A stretch of 12,774 nucleotides of DNA from Methylococcaceae bacterium (GCA_022616595.1 JAKEEL010000103.1:1-12774); one strand, 5' to 3'; shown: positions 6,313 to 12,774, numbered from the stretch's first letter. Notes: a model not told the origin generated them from the sequence alone. Translations and numbers: made by a program.

Positions 6313-7236
6313 TCAAGCGCTCTTTTTGTTCAACGCTTCCTTGGCCAGTTCACCGATACCGCCGAGCGCGCCGATCACACTCGACGATTCCAGGGGCATC
6401 ATGATCAGCTTACTGTTTTCCGACATCGCGATTCCCTTGAGCGCCTCGATATATTTCTGAGCGACGAAATAATTGATCGCCTGGATATCTCCCGAGGCGA
6501 TCGCCTGCGAGACCATCTGGGTCGCCTTGGCTTCCGCTTCGGCCAGCCGTTCACGCGCCTCGGCGTCCCGAAACGCGGCTTCCTTGCGGCCTTCGGCATC
6601 GAGAATCGCGGCCAGCTTTTCACCTTCGGCTTTCAGTATTTCAGCCTGACGTGCGCCCTCGGCTTCGAGAATCGAGGCGCGTTTTTCGCGTTCGGCCTTC
6701 ATCTGCCGGGCCATCGAATCGACCAAGTCTTTCGGAGGGGCGATATCCTTGATTTCTATGCGCGTGACCTTGAGCCCCCAAGGCGAGGTGGCATCATCCA
6801 CGACACTCAGCAACCGGGCGTTGATATGATCGCGCTGCGAGAGCAGTTCATCCAGATCCATGGAGCCCATCACGGTGCGGATGTTGGTCATGACCAGGTT
6901 CAGGATCGCATTGACCAGATTGCTGACCTCGTACGCAGCCTTGGCCGCTTCAACGACCTGAAAAAATACCACCCCGTCGACCGTGACCATCGCGTTGTCC
7001 TTGGTGATCACTTCTTGTGACGGAACGTCGAGGACTTGCTCCATCATATTGATTTTTCGTCCTATTCTATCCACGACCGGGTAGATCAGATTCAGCCCGG
7101 GACTCAGGGTCCCGATATATTTGCCGAAGCGTTCGACCGTATAGGCCATTCCCTGAGGAATCGATTTGACTCCCATGATGATCAGTACGATCGAAAGAAT
7201 CAGCAAAACGACGACAAACGTGGCAAAACCACTCAT
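6313..7236 (-). CDS. qmcA: SPFH/stomatin-family protein, QmcA type
   Basis: QmcA-type proteins form large oligomers in the bacterial inner membrane that organise membrane domains and influence FtsH-linked quality control. The 307-residue protein has one N-terminal membrane helix (about 5-22), then the SPFH/band-7 domain with the characteristic YTVERFGKYIGTLSPGLN (32-49) and VPSQEVITKDNAMVTVDGVV (71-90). A long coiled coil follows with repeated (E/K/D)AEG units at residues 191, 202, 213 and, degenerate, 224. The C-terminal ENSKLIMMPLESS (273-285) is typical of bacterial slipins. Length is usual. ATG 7236 has a strong GGGAGGT ribosome-binding site 6 nt upstream. It is third in a four-gene operon, 26 nt after the M48 protease and 3 nt before nfeD. 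The symbol is by family resemblance and the shared nfeD linkage. Confidence 0.95.
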   Translation of the reverse strand: MSGFATFVVVLLILSIVLIIMGVKSIPQGMAYTVERFGKYIGTLSPGLNLIYPVVDRIGRKINMMEQVLDVPSQEVITKDNAMVTVDGVVFFQVVEAAKAAYEVSNLVNAILNLVMTNIRTVMGSMDLDELLSQRDHINARLLSVVDDATSPWGLKVTRIEIKDIAPPKDLVDSMARQMKAEREKRASILEAEGARQAEILKAEGEKLAAILDAEGRKEAAFRDAEARERLAEAEAKATQMVSQAIASGDIQAINYFVAQKYIEALKGIAMSENSKLIMMPLESSSVIGALGGIGELAKEALNKKSA

Positions 7237-7262
7237 GTTATACCTCCCGGTTTTTCAATGGT

Positions 7263-8309
7263 TTAGGGATTGGAGATTGCGTGTTTCGAGGAGACTTCGG
7301 GACTGAATAATCGGATTCGTTCTTCGGTCGCCGGGTGACTCGCAAGAAAGGTCATGGAGCCCGTTCCGGACGGGGATTCCGCCTCGATACGGCTCAGGAT
7401 ATCAGAAAATCGGCGCAGCGGGATTCGATTCGCGATCAAGTATTCACGTGCGAATTGGTCCGCCTCCCGTTCGAAATGCCGGGAATATTTTGCTTCGATC
7501 ATCTGCGCGGGCAGGGCCGCGGACAGGGCGGAAAGAGATGAAAGGTCGCCGGTCAGCCAGGTGATGACTAATACGACCACCGAACTTTGCAGTACGGTCC
7601 TGAGTCCATGCCGGTGTTTTACATGGCCCAATTCATGAGCCAATATCGCGGCGATTTCCTCGTCATTGTCCGCCAGTTCGACCAGTTGGTCGGTGATGAC
7701 AACGATTCCGGACGGCAGCGCGATTGCGTTGGCACCCAGCGAAACGCTATTCCTGAACAACAATCGAATGCGTTCTGGATCATCGAATCCATGGAGCCCG
7801 CTCGTAAATTGTCCGCTCAGGCGGTCGCGTTCTTCGCGGCCAAGCCCGGATTCCGAAAAGATCAATCGATCCAGAACGTCCAGCGCATGTCTGCCGAGCG
7901 CGGCGTCGGCTTCCAGGGGCAGGGCAAAGGCCACTTCTTTGGCGATTGCAGGAATCCCGTAGTTTACAAAGCTCCAGCCGAATCCAAGGGTCAATAGCAC
8001 CGAGGCCAGGCCGTAAATAAAGTGGCTCTCGAGGGCGTGGACCACCCGGCCGAACCATCCGGTGCGATTTTCGATCAGAAGCTTGTCGATTTCATCGTTC
8101 GCGAATGTCTCGCACTTGCCGCCGTCCGGAAGGAAAATGTCCCGTTGCGCATTTCCAATTCTGGGCGAAAATTTCAGCGTGCCGAAAGCATATTCGCGAT
8201 GAAAGTCGCGTGCGCGCAAATCCAGATTGCCTTCACTGTCAAAGTTCAATTGGACCCGGGTCGGCCGCGAGACCCTGCCGTCGAAGTAAAGCCCGTCGAT
8301 CCGGTTCAT
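7263..8309 (-). CDS. M48-family membrane zinc metalloprotease with N-terminal DUF7092-like domain
   Basis: M48 enzymes (HtpX, BepA/LoiP and Ste24 relatives) are zinc endopeptidases of membrane or periplasmic quality control. The 348-residue protein has the zinc motif HELGH at 225-229 (ligands H225 and H229, catalytic E226) and the third-ligand motif HFEREAD with E280. The conserved LASHPATEERI lies near the C-terminus. Residues 1 to about 80 are a beta-rich domain (LYFDGRVSRP at the start) seen in a subset of M48 proteins, followed by one clear membrane helix (about 97-120). A second hydrophobic stretch lies at about 241-254, after the HELGH motif. The ATG at 8309 shares its A with the TGA of the DUF898 gene (TGATG), so translation is coupled. 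Pairing of an M48 protease with a DUF898 protein recurs in proteobacteria. All catalytic residues are present, so it should be active; its substrates are unknown. Confidence 0.94.
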   Translation of the reverse strand: MNRIDGLYFDGRVSRPTRVQLNFDSEGNLDLRARDFHREYAFGTLKFSPRIGNAQRDIFLPDGGKCETFANDEIDKLLIENRTGWFGRVVHALESHFIYGLASVLLTLGFGWSFVNYGIPAIAKEVAFALPLEADAALGRHALDVLDRLIFSESGLGREERDRLSGQFTSGLHGFDDPERIRLLFRNSVSLGANAIALPSGIVVITDQLVELADNDEEIAAILAHELGHVKHRHGLRTVLQSSVVVLVITWLTGDLSSLSALSAALPAQMIEAKYSRHFEREADQFAREYLIANRIPLRRFSDILSRIEAESPSGTGSMTFLASHPATEERIRLFSPEVSSKHAISNP

Positions 8310-9415
8310 CAGATCGAGATATCCAGATCGAAAAATTCGCCGACTTCCTCTCCGGCCGCACCGGCTTTCTCGAGTTCACCGGCGATGAAATGATCCATCG
8401 ATCGCGGCGAAAATAAGGTCAGGTGCTCGATTCGGTAACGCGCCATTCTGATTTGTGCCCAAGGAATCAGAAAACCGGCGCTCAGAATAACCGCGATCGA
8501 ATTGGAGAGGTATAGCCAAAAAATTCCGGAGGTGCGCAAGCGGCTTTCGAAGCCGATTTCTTCCAGTCTCGTACCGTTCCAGGCCAAATTCTGCAGTTGA
8601 GCCCGGAGAAATGCGAAGAGTCCGAGATAAATCAGGAAAGCGAAGCCTGCCGGAATCCATAGGATACCGGAGAGGGGCTCAAACTCGGCGGGACGGTTCT
8701 GGTTCAGAGCTTCAAAAACGGGTGCCAGGAAATAGGCGTAGCAGACACCGATCATACTCCCCGCAGCGAGCAAGGCCAGCAATGCAAGCCCGTAAATTTT
8801 ATAGAACTCCGCGATCCTGGCATGGAATCGAAACATTGAGAGGCCATAGCGGTGATGGTCGCTGACAAATTTCCGCTGCCGGTAGGCGAACCAAGGGTAG
8901 GTCAGTCCCAGCGTAAATATGAGCGACAAGGGAATGATGATGAATACAAACAGCGCATCGCGATACCCGGCGTCGAAATTGAACCGGATATGCCGGTAGG
9001 CCGAATTCCTGGCATTGAACTTCAGCGCCTTGATCAACACCCAGGGGATGAAGGGCAGGAATATCAGCCACAAGAAAGGTTCCGCGAGCGGATAGACGTT
9101 GACCGTCAGCACATAGGCCATGAACACCGCAAACGCGAGCATCCGGCCTTTTAATATCGTTACGGGATCCGCCGTGTATTCGAATGCGCTGCCCTCCAGC
9201 ACGGTATTGCCATAGAAATAGCGTTTTCGCCGCACTTTCGCCCACGCCGAATAAATTCCCAGGGTCAACACGGTCAACACCACATTGACGATCCAGATCT
9301 TGAAATACTCGAACGCATCGCCCGTGAAATGGAAGGCCGCCGGTTTGCCGCCAGGGACCGTTTCCTCGGATTCCAAATAGACGCTGCGATCGGAAACGAT
9401 TCCGGTATCGACCAC
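8309..9415 (-). CDS. DUF898 (YjgN-like) polytopic membrane protein with three internal repeats
   Basis: DUF898/YjgN proteins are multi-pass inner-membrane proteins of unknown biochemical function. The 368-residue protein has about seven hydrophobic segments (about 40-56, 91-108, 112-131, 153-175, 205-230, 250-270 and 298-320). A motif is repeated three times: TLGIYSAWAKVRRKRYF (51-67), TLGLTYPWFAYRQRKFV (168-184) and SAGFLIPWAQIRMARYR (312-328). Each follows a membrane helix and ends in a basic cluster, as expected at the cytoplasmic face. I start at GTG 9415 because GGGAGG lies 6 nt upstream and the first helix is placed normally. It is the first gene of the operon and overlaps the M48 start by one base. 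A -10-like TATACT and a perfect inverted repeat lie just upstream. The linkage suggests work with the M48 protease, as partner, regulator or substrate-recognition subunit. Confidence 0.93.
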   Translation of the reverse strand: MVDTGIVSDRSVYLESEETVPGGKPAAFHFTGDAFEYFKIWIVNVVLTVLTLGIYSAWAKVRRKRYFYGNTVLEGSAFEYTADPVTILKGRMLAFAVFMAYVLTVNVYPLAEPFLWLIFLPFIPWVLIKALKFNARNSAYRHIRFNFDAGYRDALFVFIIIPLSLIFTLGLTYPWFAYRQRKFVSDHHRYGLSMFRFHARIAEFYKIYGLALLALLAAGSMIGVCYAYFLAPVFEALNQNRPAEFEPLSGILWIPAGFAFLIYLGLFAFLRAQLQNLAWNGTRLEEIGFESRLRTSGIFWLYLSNSIAVILSAGFLIPWAQIRMARYRIEHLTLFSPRSMDHFIAGELEKAGAAGEEVGEFFDLDISI

Positions 9416-9443
9416 GGTTTGCCTCCCGCTTCGGAAAATTCTC

Positions 9444-9478
9444 AGTATAGTTGAACAAATAGGCTTTCTGTTTGTTCA
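9444..9478 (-). promoter_or_regulatory. Promoter and inverted-repeat operator candidate for the DUF898-M48-QmcA-NfeD operon
   Basis: On the minus strand TATACT (9449-9444) is a 5/6 match to -10, about 29 nt before the GTG start. No good -35 lies at the right distance. Instead the expected -35 area falls inside a perfect inverted repeat, TGAACAAA (9452-9459) and TTTGTTCA (9471-9478), with an 11-nt spacer. The half-site centres are 19 nt apart, about two helical turns. A dimeric regulator is the simplest reading. Confidence 0.4.
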
Positions 9479-9589
9479 GTTCCCCGACTGTTTGCAATAG
9501 AGCGTTGCGGATTTGTGACCGATTTAATGGTCCCTGGGCTCGGACCGAATCGATTGCTGAAATCGGCTATTATTATGGTTTGAACGCAT

Positions 9590-9603
9590 GGCCTTTCAAG
9601 GCC
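9590..9603. promoter_or_regulatory. Palindrome in the leader of the zinc-ribbon gene
   Basis: GGCCTT (9590-9595), TC and AAGGCC (9598-9603) form a perfect palindrome with a 2-nt centre, about 26 nt before the likely ribosome-binding site of the gene at 9643. It could be an operator or, as RNA, a 5-bp hairpin with a 4-nt loop. No function can be assigned. Confidence 0.25.
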
Positions 9604-9642
9604 GCTGAACTTCATTCAACGAAAACTCCGGGGGAAATACCG

Positions 9643-10170
9643 ATGAAATGTCCCGCCTGCAGCCGCTCACTCACCGAAAAAACTGTGGGAAACCTTACTG
9701 TGGATATCTGTCAGGGTGGATGTGGCGGTATCTGGTTCGACCAATTCGAGTTGAAAAAGCTCGATGAAACGCACGAACATGAGGGCGAAGAACTGCTATC
9801 GGTCGAACGCGACCCCACTGCTTCGGTCGATCACGGGGTGCGCCGACATTGCCCGAAGTGTGAATCGACCTTGATGATGAGGCATTTCTTCAGCGTCAAA
9901 CGGGGCGTTGAAGTCGATGAATGCCAAACCTGCGCCGGTTACTGGCTCGACCAGGGAGAACTCGGGCGGATTCGAAGCGAGTATTCCTCGGAAGCGGAAC
10001 GCAAAGCCGCGGCCGGCGCGGTCTTTGACGAAATCTTCGGTAAGGAGCTGGAACAGATGCGCGCGAAAAGCCGGGAAGACCACGCCAAGGCCAGAAAAAT
10101 CGCCAACGCGTTGCGCTTCATCAGTCCGAGTTATTACTTGCCCGGAAAACAGGATGGCGGGGCTTTTTGA
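9643..10170 (+). CDS. Double zf-TFIIB zinc-ribbon protein
   Basis: The zf-TFIIB domain is a small zinc ribbon of unknown role, found in many bacterial proteins. The 175-residue protein has two. The first uses C3, C6, C23 and C27, with a three-residue gap in the second knuckle (CQGGC), followed by GIWFDQFEL. The second uses C70, C73, C94 and C97, followed by GYWLDQGEL. The shared W-(F/L)-D-Q-x-E-L after each ribbon is the family hallmark. The C-terminal 65 residues are charged, helical and probably coiled-coil (DEIFGKELEQMRAKSRED), ending in SPSYYLPGKQ. I chose ATG 9643 because the first ribbon begins at residue 3 and GGGGGA lies 7 nt upstream; an open extension to 9472 runs across the divergent promoter and has no recognisable domain. 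It is divergent from the DUF898 operon, so it could share regulation or act with the membrane system. Function unknown. Confidence 0.88.
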   Translation: MKCPACSRSLTEKTVGNLTVDICQGGCGGIWFDQFELKKLDETHEHEGEELLSVERDPTASVDHGVRRHCPKCESTLMMRHFFSVKRGVEVDECQTCAGYWLDQGELGRIRSEYSSEAERKAAAGAVFDEIFGKELEQMRAKSREDHAKARKIANALRFISPSYYLPGKQDGGAF

Positions 10171-10217
10171 TCTCGTTGAACGGACCGCTTGATCGATAAT
10201 TCAACCGATCCGAGGAA

Positions 10218-10850
10218 TCATTCCCGGAATATTTCCCGGATCTGGTTTTCCAGGGCGCCGGCCAGGTTCCGATGCGCCTCTTCGTCGAGATGAATTCCGT
10301 CGATCGCGCTGCATTCGATGACTTTCGAGGCATCCAGATAGAAACAGTTCTCGATCCTCGCGATCTCCGAAAAGGCCTCGGCAAAGTACAGCGATTTTTC
10401 ACGGGCTCCTGCAAACTGTCTGAGCATCGCGTCAGACAGGGCCGACATCACCGGCGGTGCGACGACCAGAATCGCCGGAGTCTTTCCCTCCGGTCCGGCC
10501 GCGCTGCTGCGCGCGACCGTGATCAGCGTTTGCAATCCGCGCGCGGAATCGTATGCCGCGGCGTGGTAAAAATGCTTGAGATCGTTGGTTCCCAGGGCAA
10601 TAATCAAAAGGTCGACCGGGGCATGCGATTCCAGCAAGGGCCTCAGCAACTTGCGGCCATTCCGGCCTTCCCGAAAGGGTTCGTCCCAAACCGTGGTCCG
10701 GCCGTTCAAGCCTTCCTCGATCACTCGGAAATCGTTGCCGAGCGCAATCTGGAGGTGGCCTGTCCAGCGGATCCGGTAGTCGTATCGCCCTGCGGTGCCC
10801 GGAATATAGCCCCAAGTGTTGGAATCTCCAAAACAAAGAATCGTTTTCAT
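10218..10850 (-). CDS. SGNH/GDSL hydrolase, arylesterase/acyltransferase (MsAcT-like)
   Basis: SGNH hydrolases cleave esters with a Ser-His-Asp triad. All blocks are present in this 210-residue protein: block I CFGDSNTWG with nucleophile S10, block II EEGLNGRTT with G47, block III ALGTNDLKH with N89, and block V DGIHLD with D184 and H187. From memory it aligns along its length with the Mycobacterium smegmatis arylesterase MsAcT: the RILCFGDS-type start, the IRWTGHL segment, VIEEGL-x-x-RTT, GTNDxK and the VVAPP strand all occur in the same order and spacing. MsAcT is an octameric esterase known for acyl transfer and perhydrolysis in water. No signal peptide, so cytoplasmic. ATG 10850 matches the family N-terminus, though its ribosome-binding site is weak. 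It is convergent with the zinc-ribbon gene (47 nt between stops) and downstream of the DUF2231 gene (85-nt gap, possibly cotranscribed). Natural substrate unknown. Confidence 0.93.
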   Translation of the reverse strand: MKTILCFGDSNTWGYIPGTAGRYDYRIRWTGHLQIALGNDFRVIEEGLNGRTTVWDEPFREGRNGRKLLRPLLESHAPVDLLIIALGTNDLKHFYHAAAYDSARGLQTLITVARSSAAGPEGKTPAILVVAPPVMSALSDAMLRQFAGAREKSLYFAEAFSEIARIENCFYLDASKVIECSAIDGIHLDEEAHRNLAGALENQIREIFRE

Positions 10851-10935
10851 GAAAACTCGAAATGTGCATTCGGCTTGGCCGCAGGCGCCGGTTGCACCGC
10901 GATCGTGAACGCTCGGATTCCGGCGGCCGGCTTAC

Positions 10936-11523
10936 TCAGTGTGAATGCTTTCTGATCACCCGCTCTTCTTCAACAAACCCGTGAACCCATTCCATGATTT
11001 CGGACCCGATTCCGCCGCCGTGTTCATGGGACCCCATCTCGGACATTTCCTCCCTGGGTACGGCCTGAACCGCGACGCCGTATTTATAAACCATGCCGCC
11101 TCCGAGATCCGCCCCCAGCATCAAGTTCACAAGAATCAGTACCCCGAGCGCATTTTGAATGATGCGCGACAATCCCAAGAGATCGCGTCCCTCCGTCAGA
11201 CGCCACGCGCAAAGAAACAGCGACAAGGCCACGACATTCAGGCCATAATCCCGGTGTCTGGACATTTGCTCATGCACCTCGCCTTCGTGAAAAACGCCTT
11301 CGGCACCTAAAAGGCCCACGGCCGCCGCGGCCAACGCACCCAAGGTGCCAAAATACAGCATCCATTTCCCGGCGATTCTGAGATCTTTGCTGCCGCTGAC
11401 AACGCTGAGCAACTCGGAAACGATGAAGCCGGTCAACAAGGCAATCGGAAAATGCACCAATAGCGGGTGAATATTGGCCATTTCGGCGATCCCCGGAAAA
11501 TACTGCAAAAAAAGCTCTTTCAT
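10936..11523 (-). CDS. DUF2231-family integral membrane protein
   Basis: DUF2231 proteins are small bacterial membrane proteins without an established function; the conserved histidines suggest haem or metal binding, which is unproven. The 195-residue protein starts its core with the hallmark HPLLVHFPIALL (19-30; H19, H24). It has four probable membrane helices (about 22-42, 52-73, 94-108 and 124-142) and ends the core with GADLGGGMVYKYGVAV (137-152). More histidines lie in the second loop (H84, H90). The C-terminal tail is soluble and histidine-bearing (SHEHGG with H166 and H168, then H181, H193 and H195). Length is somewhat above the bare domain because of this tail. ATG 11523 is in the right place for the family, with a poor ribosome-binding site. 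It may be cotranscribed with the esterase 85 nt downstream. Confidence 0.85.
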   Translation of the reverse strand: MKELFLQYFPGIAEMANIHPLLVHFPIALLTGFIVSELLSVVSGSKDLRIAGKWMLYFGTLGALAAAAVGLLGAEGVFHEGEVHEQMSRHRDYGLNVVALSLFLCAWRLTEGRDLLGLSRIIQNALGVLILVNLMLGADLGGGMVYKYGVAVQAVPREEMSEMGSHEHGGGIGSEIMEWVHGFVEEERVIRKHSH

Positions 11524-11701
11524 AAAGTTTCGGGATCTTATAAAAACAACAAAATGGGCTGCGGGCAGTAGTCAGCCGATCGTCTCCGGCAATAATCTGA
11601 CCGTCCGACAAAGCCTGGAATCGCCGTTAGAAGGCCGCATTTTAAGTGATGTCGCGGAAAGATGGAAAAGATTAACCAGCAGGCGCCCGTATTCATATCC
11701 C

Positions 11702-12774
11702 TCAACCCGGCGGTCGGTTCCAGGCTTCCGAAGCGGGGGACGGCGGCGCCGGCGCTTGCAGACTCGAAGCCTGGACGATCGAACGCAGATGAATATCCTG
11801 TTGTGGAAAGGGTATCTCAATGCCCTGTTCTTTCAATTCCCGATTCAACTGCATATGGAGATCGTGGGTCAAGGGCAACCGATCGGAGATTTCCCTGACA
11901 AACAACCGGATCTCGAATCTGAGCGAACTGTCCCCGAAGCCGACGAAAAACACGGTTGCTTCGGGTTCCTCCAGCACCAGGGGGTGGGCGCGAACGATTT
12001 CAGTGATGATCCGGTGAGCCAGCGTCGTATCGGAACCATAGGCGATCCCGATCGGAATCAGGATCCGGGTGATGTTGTCGGTTCGTGTCCAGTTGATCAA
12101 CTGGTCGGTGATAAAGGTCTTGTTCGGTACGACCAGATCTTTACGTTCCCAGTCGGTGATGGTCGTCGCGCGAATCTGGATCCGCGAGACGGTGCCGCTC
12201 ACGTTTCCGACCGTTACCGTATCTCCGATGCGGATCGGACGTTCGAACAGCAGGATGATTCCGGAAACGAAATTCGCGAAAATCTCCTGCAGGCCGAAAC
12301 CGAGCCCGACCCCGAGCGCCGCGACCAGCCATTGCAACTCGGACCATTGCCCGCCCAGTTCCGCCGCGACCAATACCACGGTGGCCGCGATCAGGGCATA
12401 TCCGATCAATTGATTGATCGCGTACCGGCTGCCGGTATCGATGGAGAAGCGGTTCATAATCAGCACTTCCATCACACCCGGCAGGTTTCGGGTCGCGGTC
12501 AGCGCCACCACAACGTAGAGAATCACGACCAACAGATTGGAAACCGCCACCGGTTTCAGGGTCTCGACCCCGTCTACGATGACCGACTTATGCCACAATA
12601 CCCATTCGTTCAGGATCGCGAGTGCCGGCAGGACGTCCTCCCAAAGCAACCACAATCCGACCAGCGCTGCAAATACGATCACGGCCAGCAGCACGCGCAT
12701 GGTTTGCGAGTTGATCGTCGATATGTCGATCTCGTCCTGGTCGATGGCAGGAATGCTTTCACCGGCTTCGCCGC
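11702..12774 (-). CDS. MscK/MscM-like large mechanosensitive channel, C-terminal part, runs off the right edge
   Basis: MscS-superfamily channels open under membrane tension to release solutes during hypo-osmotic shock. 356 residues are visible. The reading frame stays open through the right end, and the region before the internal Met at 12700 (an acidic stretch ending DEIDISTINSQT) is coding-like, so the protein is much larger and its N-terminus lies outside. The order matches E. coli MscM (YjeP) and MscK: a helix with VGLWLLWEDVLPAL, a region with LTATRNLPGVMEVL, helix IDTGSRYAINQLIGY, then the MscS pore helix VAALGVGLGFGLQEIFANF and the beta domain (RPIRIGDTVTVGNVSG, VVPNKTFITDQLINW). A short proline-rich tail follows. 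The large periplasmic domain expected of the MscK/MscM class would lie beyond the window. Family is certain; which subclass is uncertain without the N-terminus. Confidence 0.93.
   Translation of the reverse strand, partial: GEAGESIPAIDQDEIDISTINSQTMRVLLAVIVFAALVGLWLLWEDVLPALAILNEWVLWHKSVIVDGVETLKPVAVSNLLVVILYVVVALTATRNLPGVMEVLIMNRFSIDTGSRYAINQLIGYALIAATVVLVAAELGGQWSELQWLVAALGVGLGFGLQEIFANFVSGIILLFERPIRIGDTVTVGNVSGTVSRIQIRATTITDWERKDLVVPNKTFITDQLINWTRTDNITRILIPIGIAYGSDTTLAHRIITEIVRAHPLVLEEPEATVFFVGFGDSSLRFEIRLFVREISDRLPLTHDLHMQLNRELKEQGIEIPFPQQDIHLRSIVQASSLQAPAPPSPASEAWNRPPG

Noticed and set aside
5630..6316. 228-codon minus-strand frame across nfeD and the tgpA end
   Set aside because: Overlaps two well-supported genes in other frames and has no recognisable domain.
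8799..9497. 232-codon minus-strand frame overlapping the DUF898 gene
   Set aside because: Shifted frame of the DUF898 coding sequence with low-complexity translation; the DUF898 frame has repeats and membrane helices.
9472..9642. N-terminal extension of the zinc-ribbon protein
   Set aside because: It would cross the inverted repeat and the divergent control region; the first zinc ribbon begins right after ATG 9643, which has its own ribosome-binding site.
10171..10217. Terminator between the zinc-ribbon and esterase genes
   Set aside because: Only a 5-bp GATCG/CGATC pairing with a 10-nt loop and no T-tract; too weak to call.
10272..10955. 227-codon plus-strand frame over the esterase gene
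   Set aside because: Antisense to an SGNH hydrolase with all catalytic blocks intact; no domain in the translation.
11524..11701. Promoter for the DUF2231 gene based on TATAAG near 11533-11540
   Set aside because: No acceptable -35 at 16-18 nt; the 178-nt region otherwise shows nothing I can support.
1..12774. CRISPR arrays, tRNA or rRNA genes, insertion sequences, prophage or defence genes
   Set aside because: Read on both strands; no repeat-spacer pattern, tRNA cloverleaf, transposase, integrase or terminal inverted repeats seen.

Overview
The window is about 12.8 kb of moderately GC-rich, densely coded chromosomal DNA. I see no mobile element, CRISPR array, tRNA or rRNA. The gene families (TgpA-type transglutaminase with MoxR and DUF58, QmcA/NfeD, YjgN-type DUF898, MscK/MscM-type channel) and the sigma70-like promoters point to a Gram-negative proteobacterium, most likely a gammaproteobacterium. 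That placement is an inference from family distribution; nothing here fixes the genus.

Layout. (1) 1-377, minus: N-terminal part of a flavin-containing monooxygenase (FMO) leaving the left edge, GTG start. (2) 378-738: intergenic region with two divergent promoter candidates and two palindromes. (3) 739-1734, plus: cytoplasmic beta-propeller-like protein with arylsulfotransferase-like motifs. (4) 1735-1934: intergenic region with a palindromic REP/terminator-like element and a good sigma70 promoter. (5) 1935-5851, plus: three-gene unit of MoxR AAA+ ATPase, DUF58 protein and TgpA-type transglutaminase. A stem followed by eight T's sits exactly at the MoxR/DUF58 junction. (6) 9415-5866, minus: four-gene unit of DUF898 (YjgN-like), M48 zinc protease, QmcA-type SPFH/stomatin and short NfeD, with junctions of -1, 26 and 3 nt. 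(7) 9643-10170, plus: double zf-TFIIB protein, divergent from the DUF898 operon across a region with a perfect spaced inverted repeat. (8) 10850-10218, minus: SGNH hydrolase closely resembling the mycobacterial arylesterase/acyltransferase MsAcT. (9) 11523-10936, minus: DUF2231 membrane protein. (10) 12774-11702, minus: C-terminal part of a large MscK/MscM-like mechanosensitive channel leaving the right edge.

The window is dominated by envelope functions. The MoxR-DUF58-TgpA unit is a known cluster in which an AAA+ chaperone, a membrane-anchored DUF58 protein and a periplasmic-facing transglutaminase-like enzyme are thought to act together. The DUF898-M48-QmcA-NfeD unit looks like a membrane-protein quality-control operon. 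The short NfeD lacks a protease domain, and the co-transcribed M48 enzyme could supply proteolysis.

The most unusual observations are the attenuator-like structure between MoxR and DUF58, the DUF58 gene having no ATG or GTG start in its usable 5' region, the FMO/propeller divergon, and the inverted repeat over the DUF898 operon promoter. I do not see a wholly new defence- or island-type system here.
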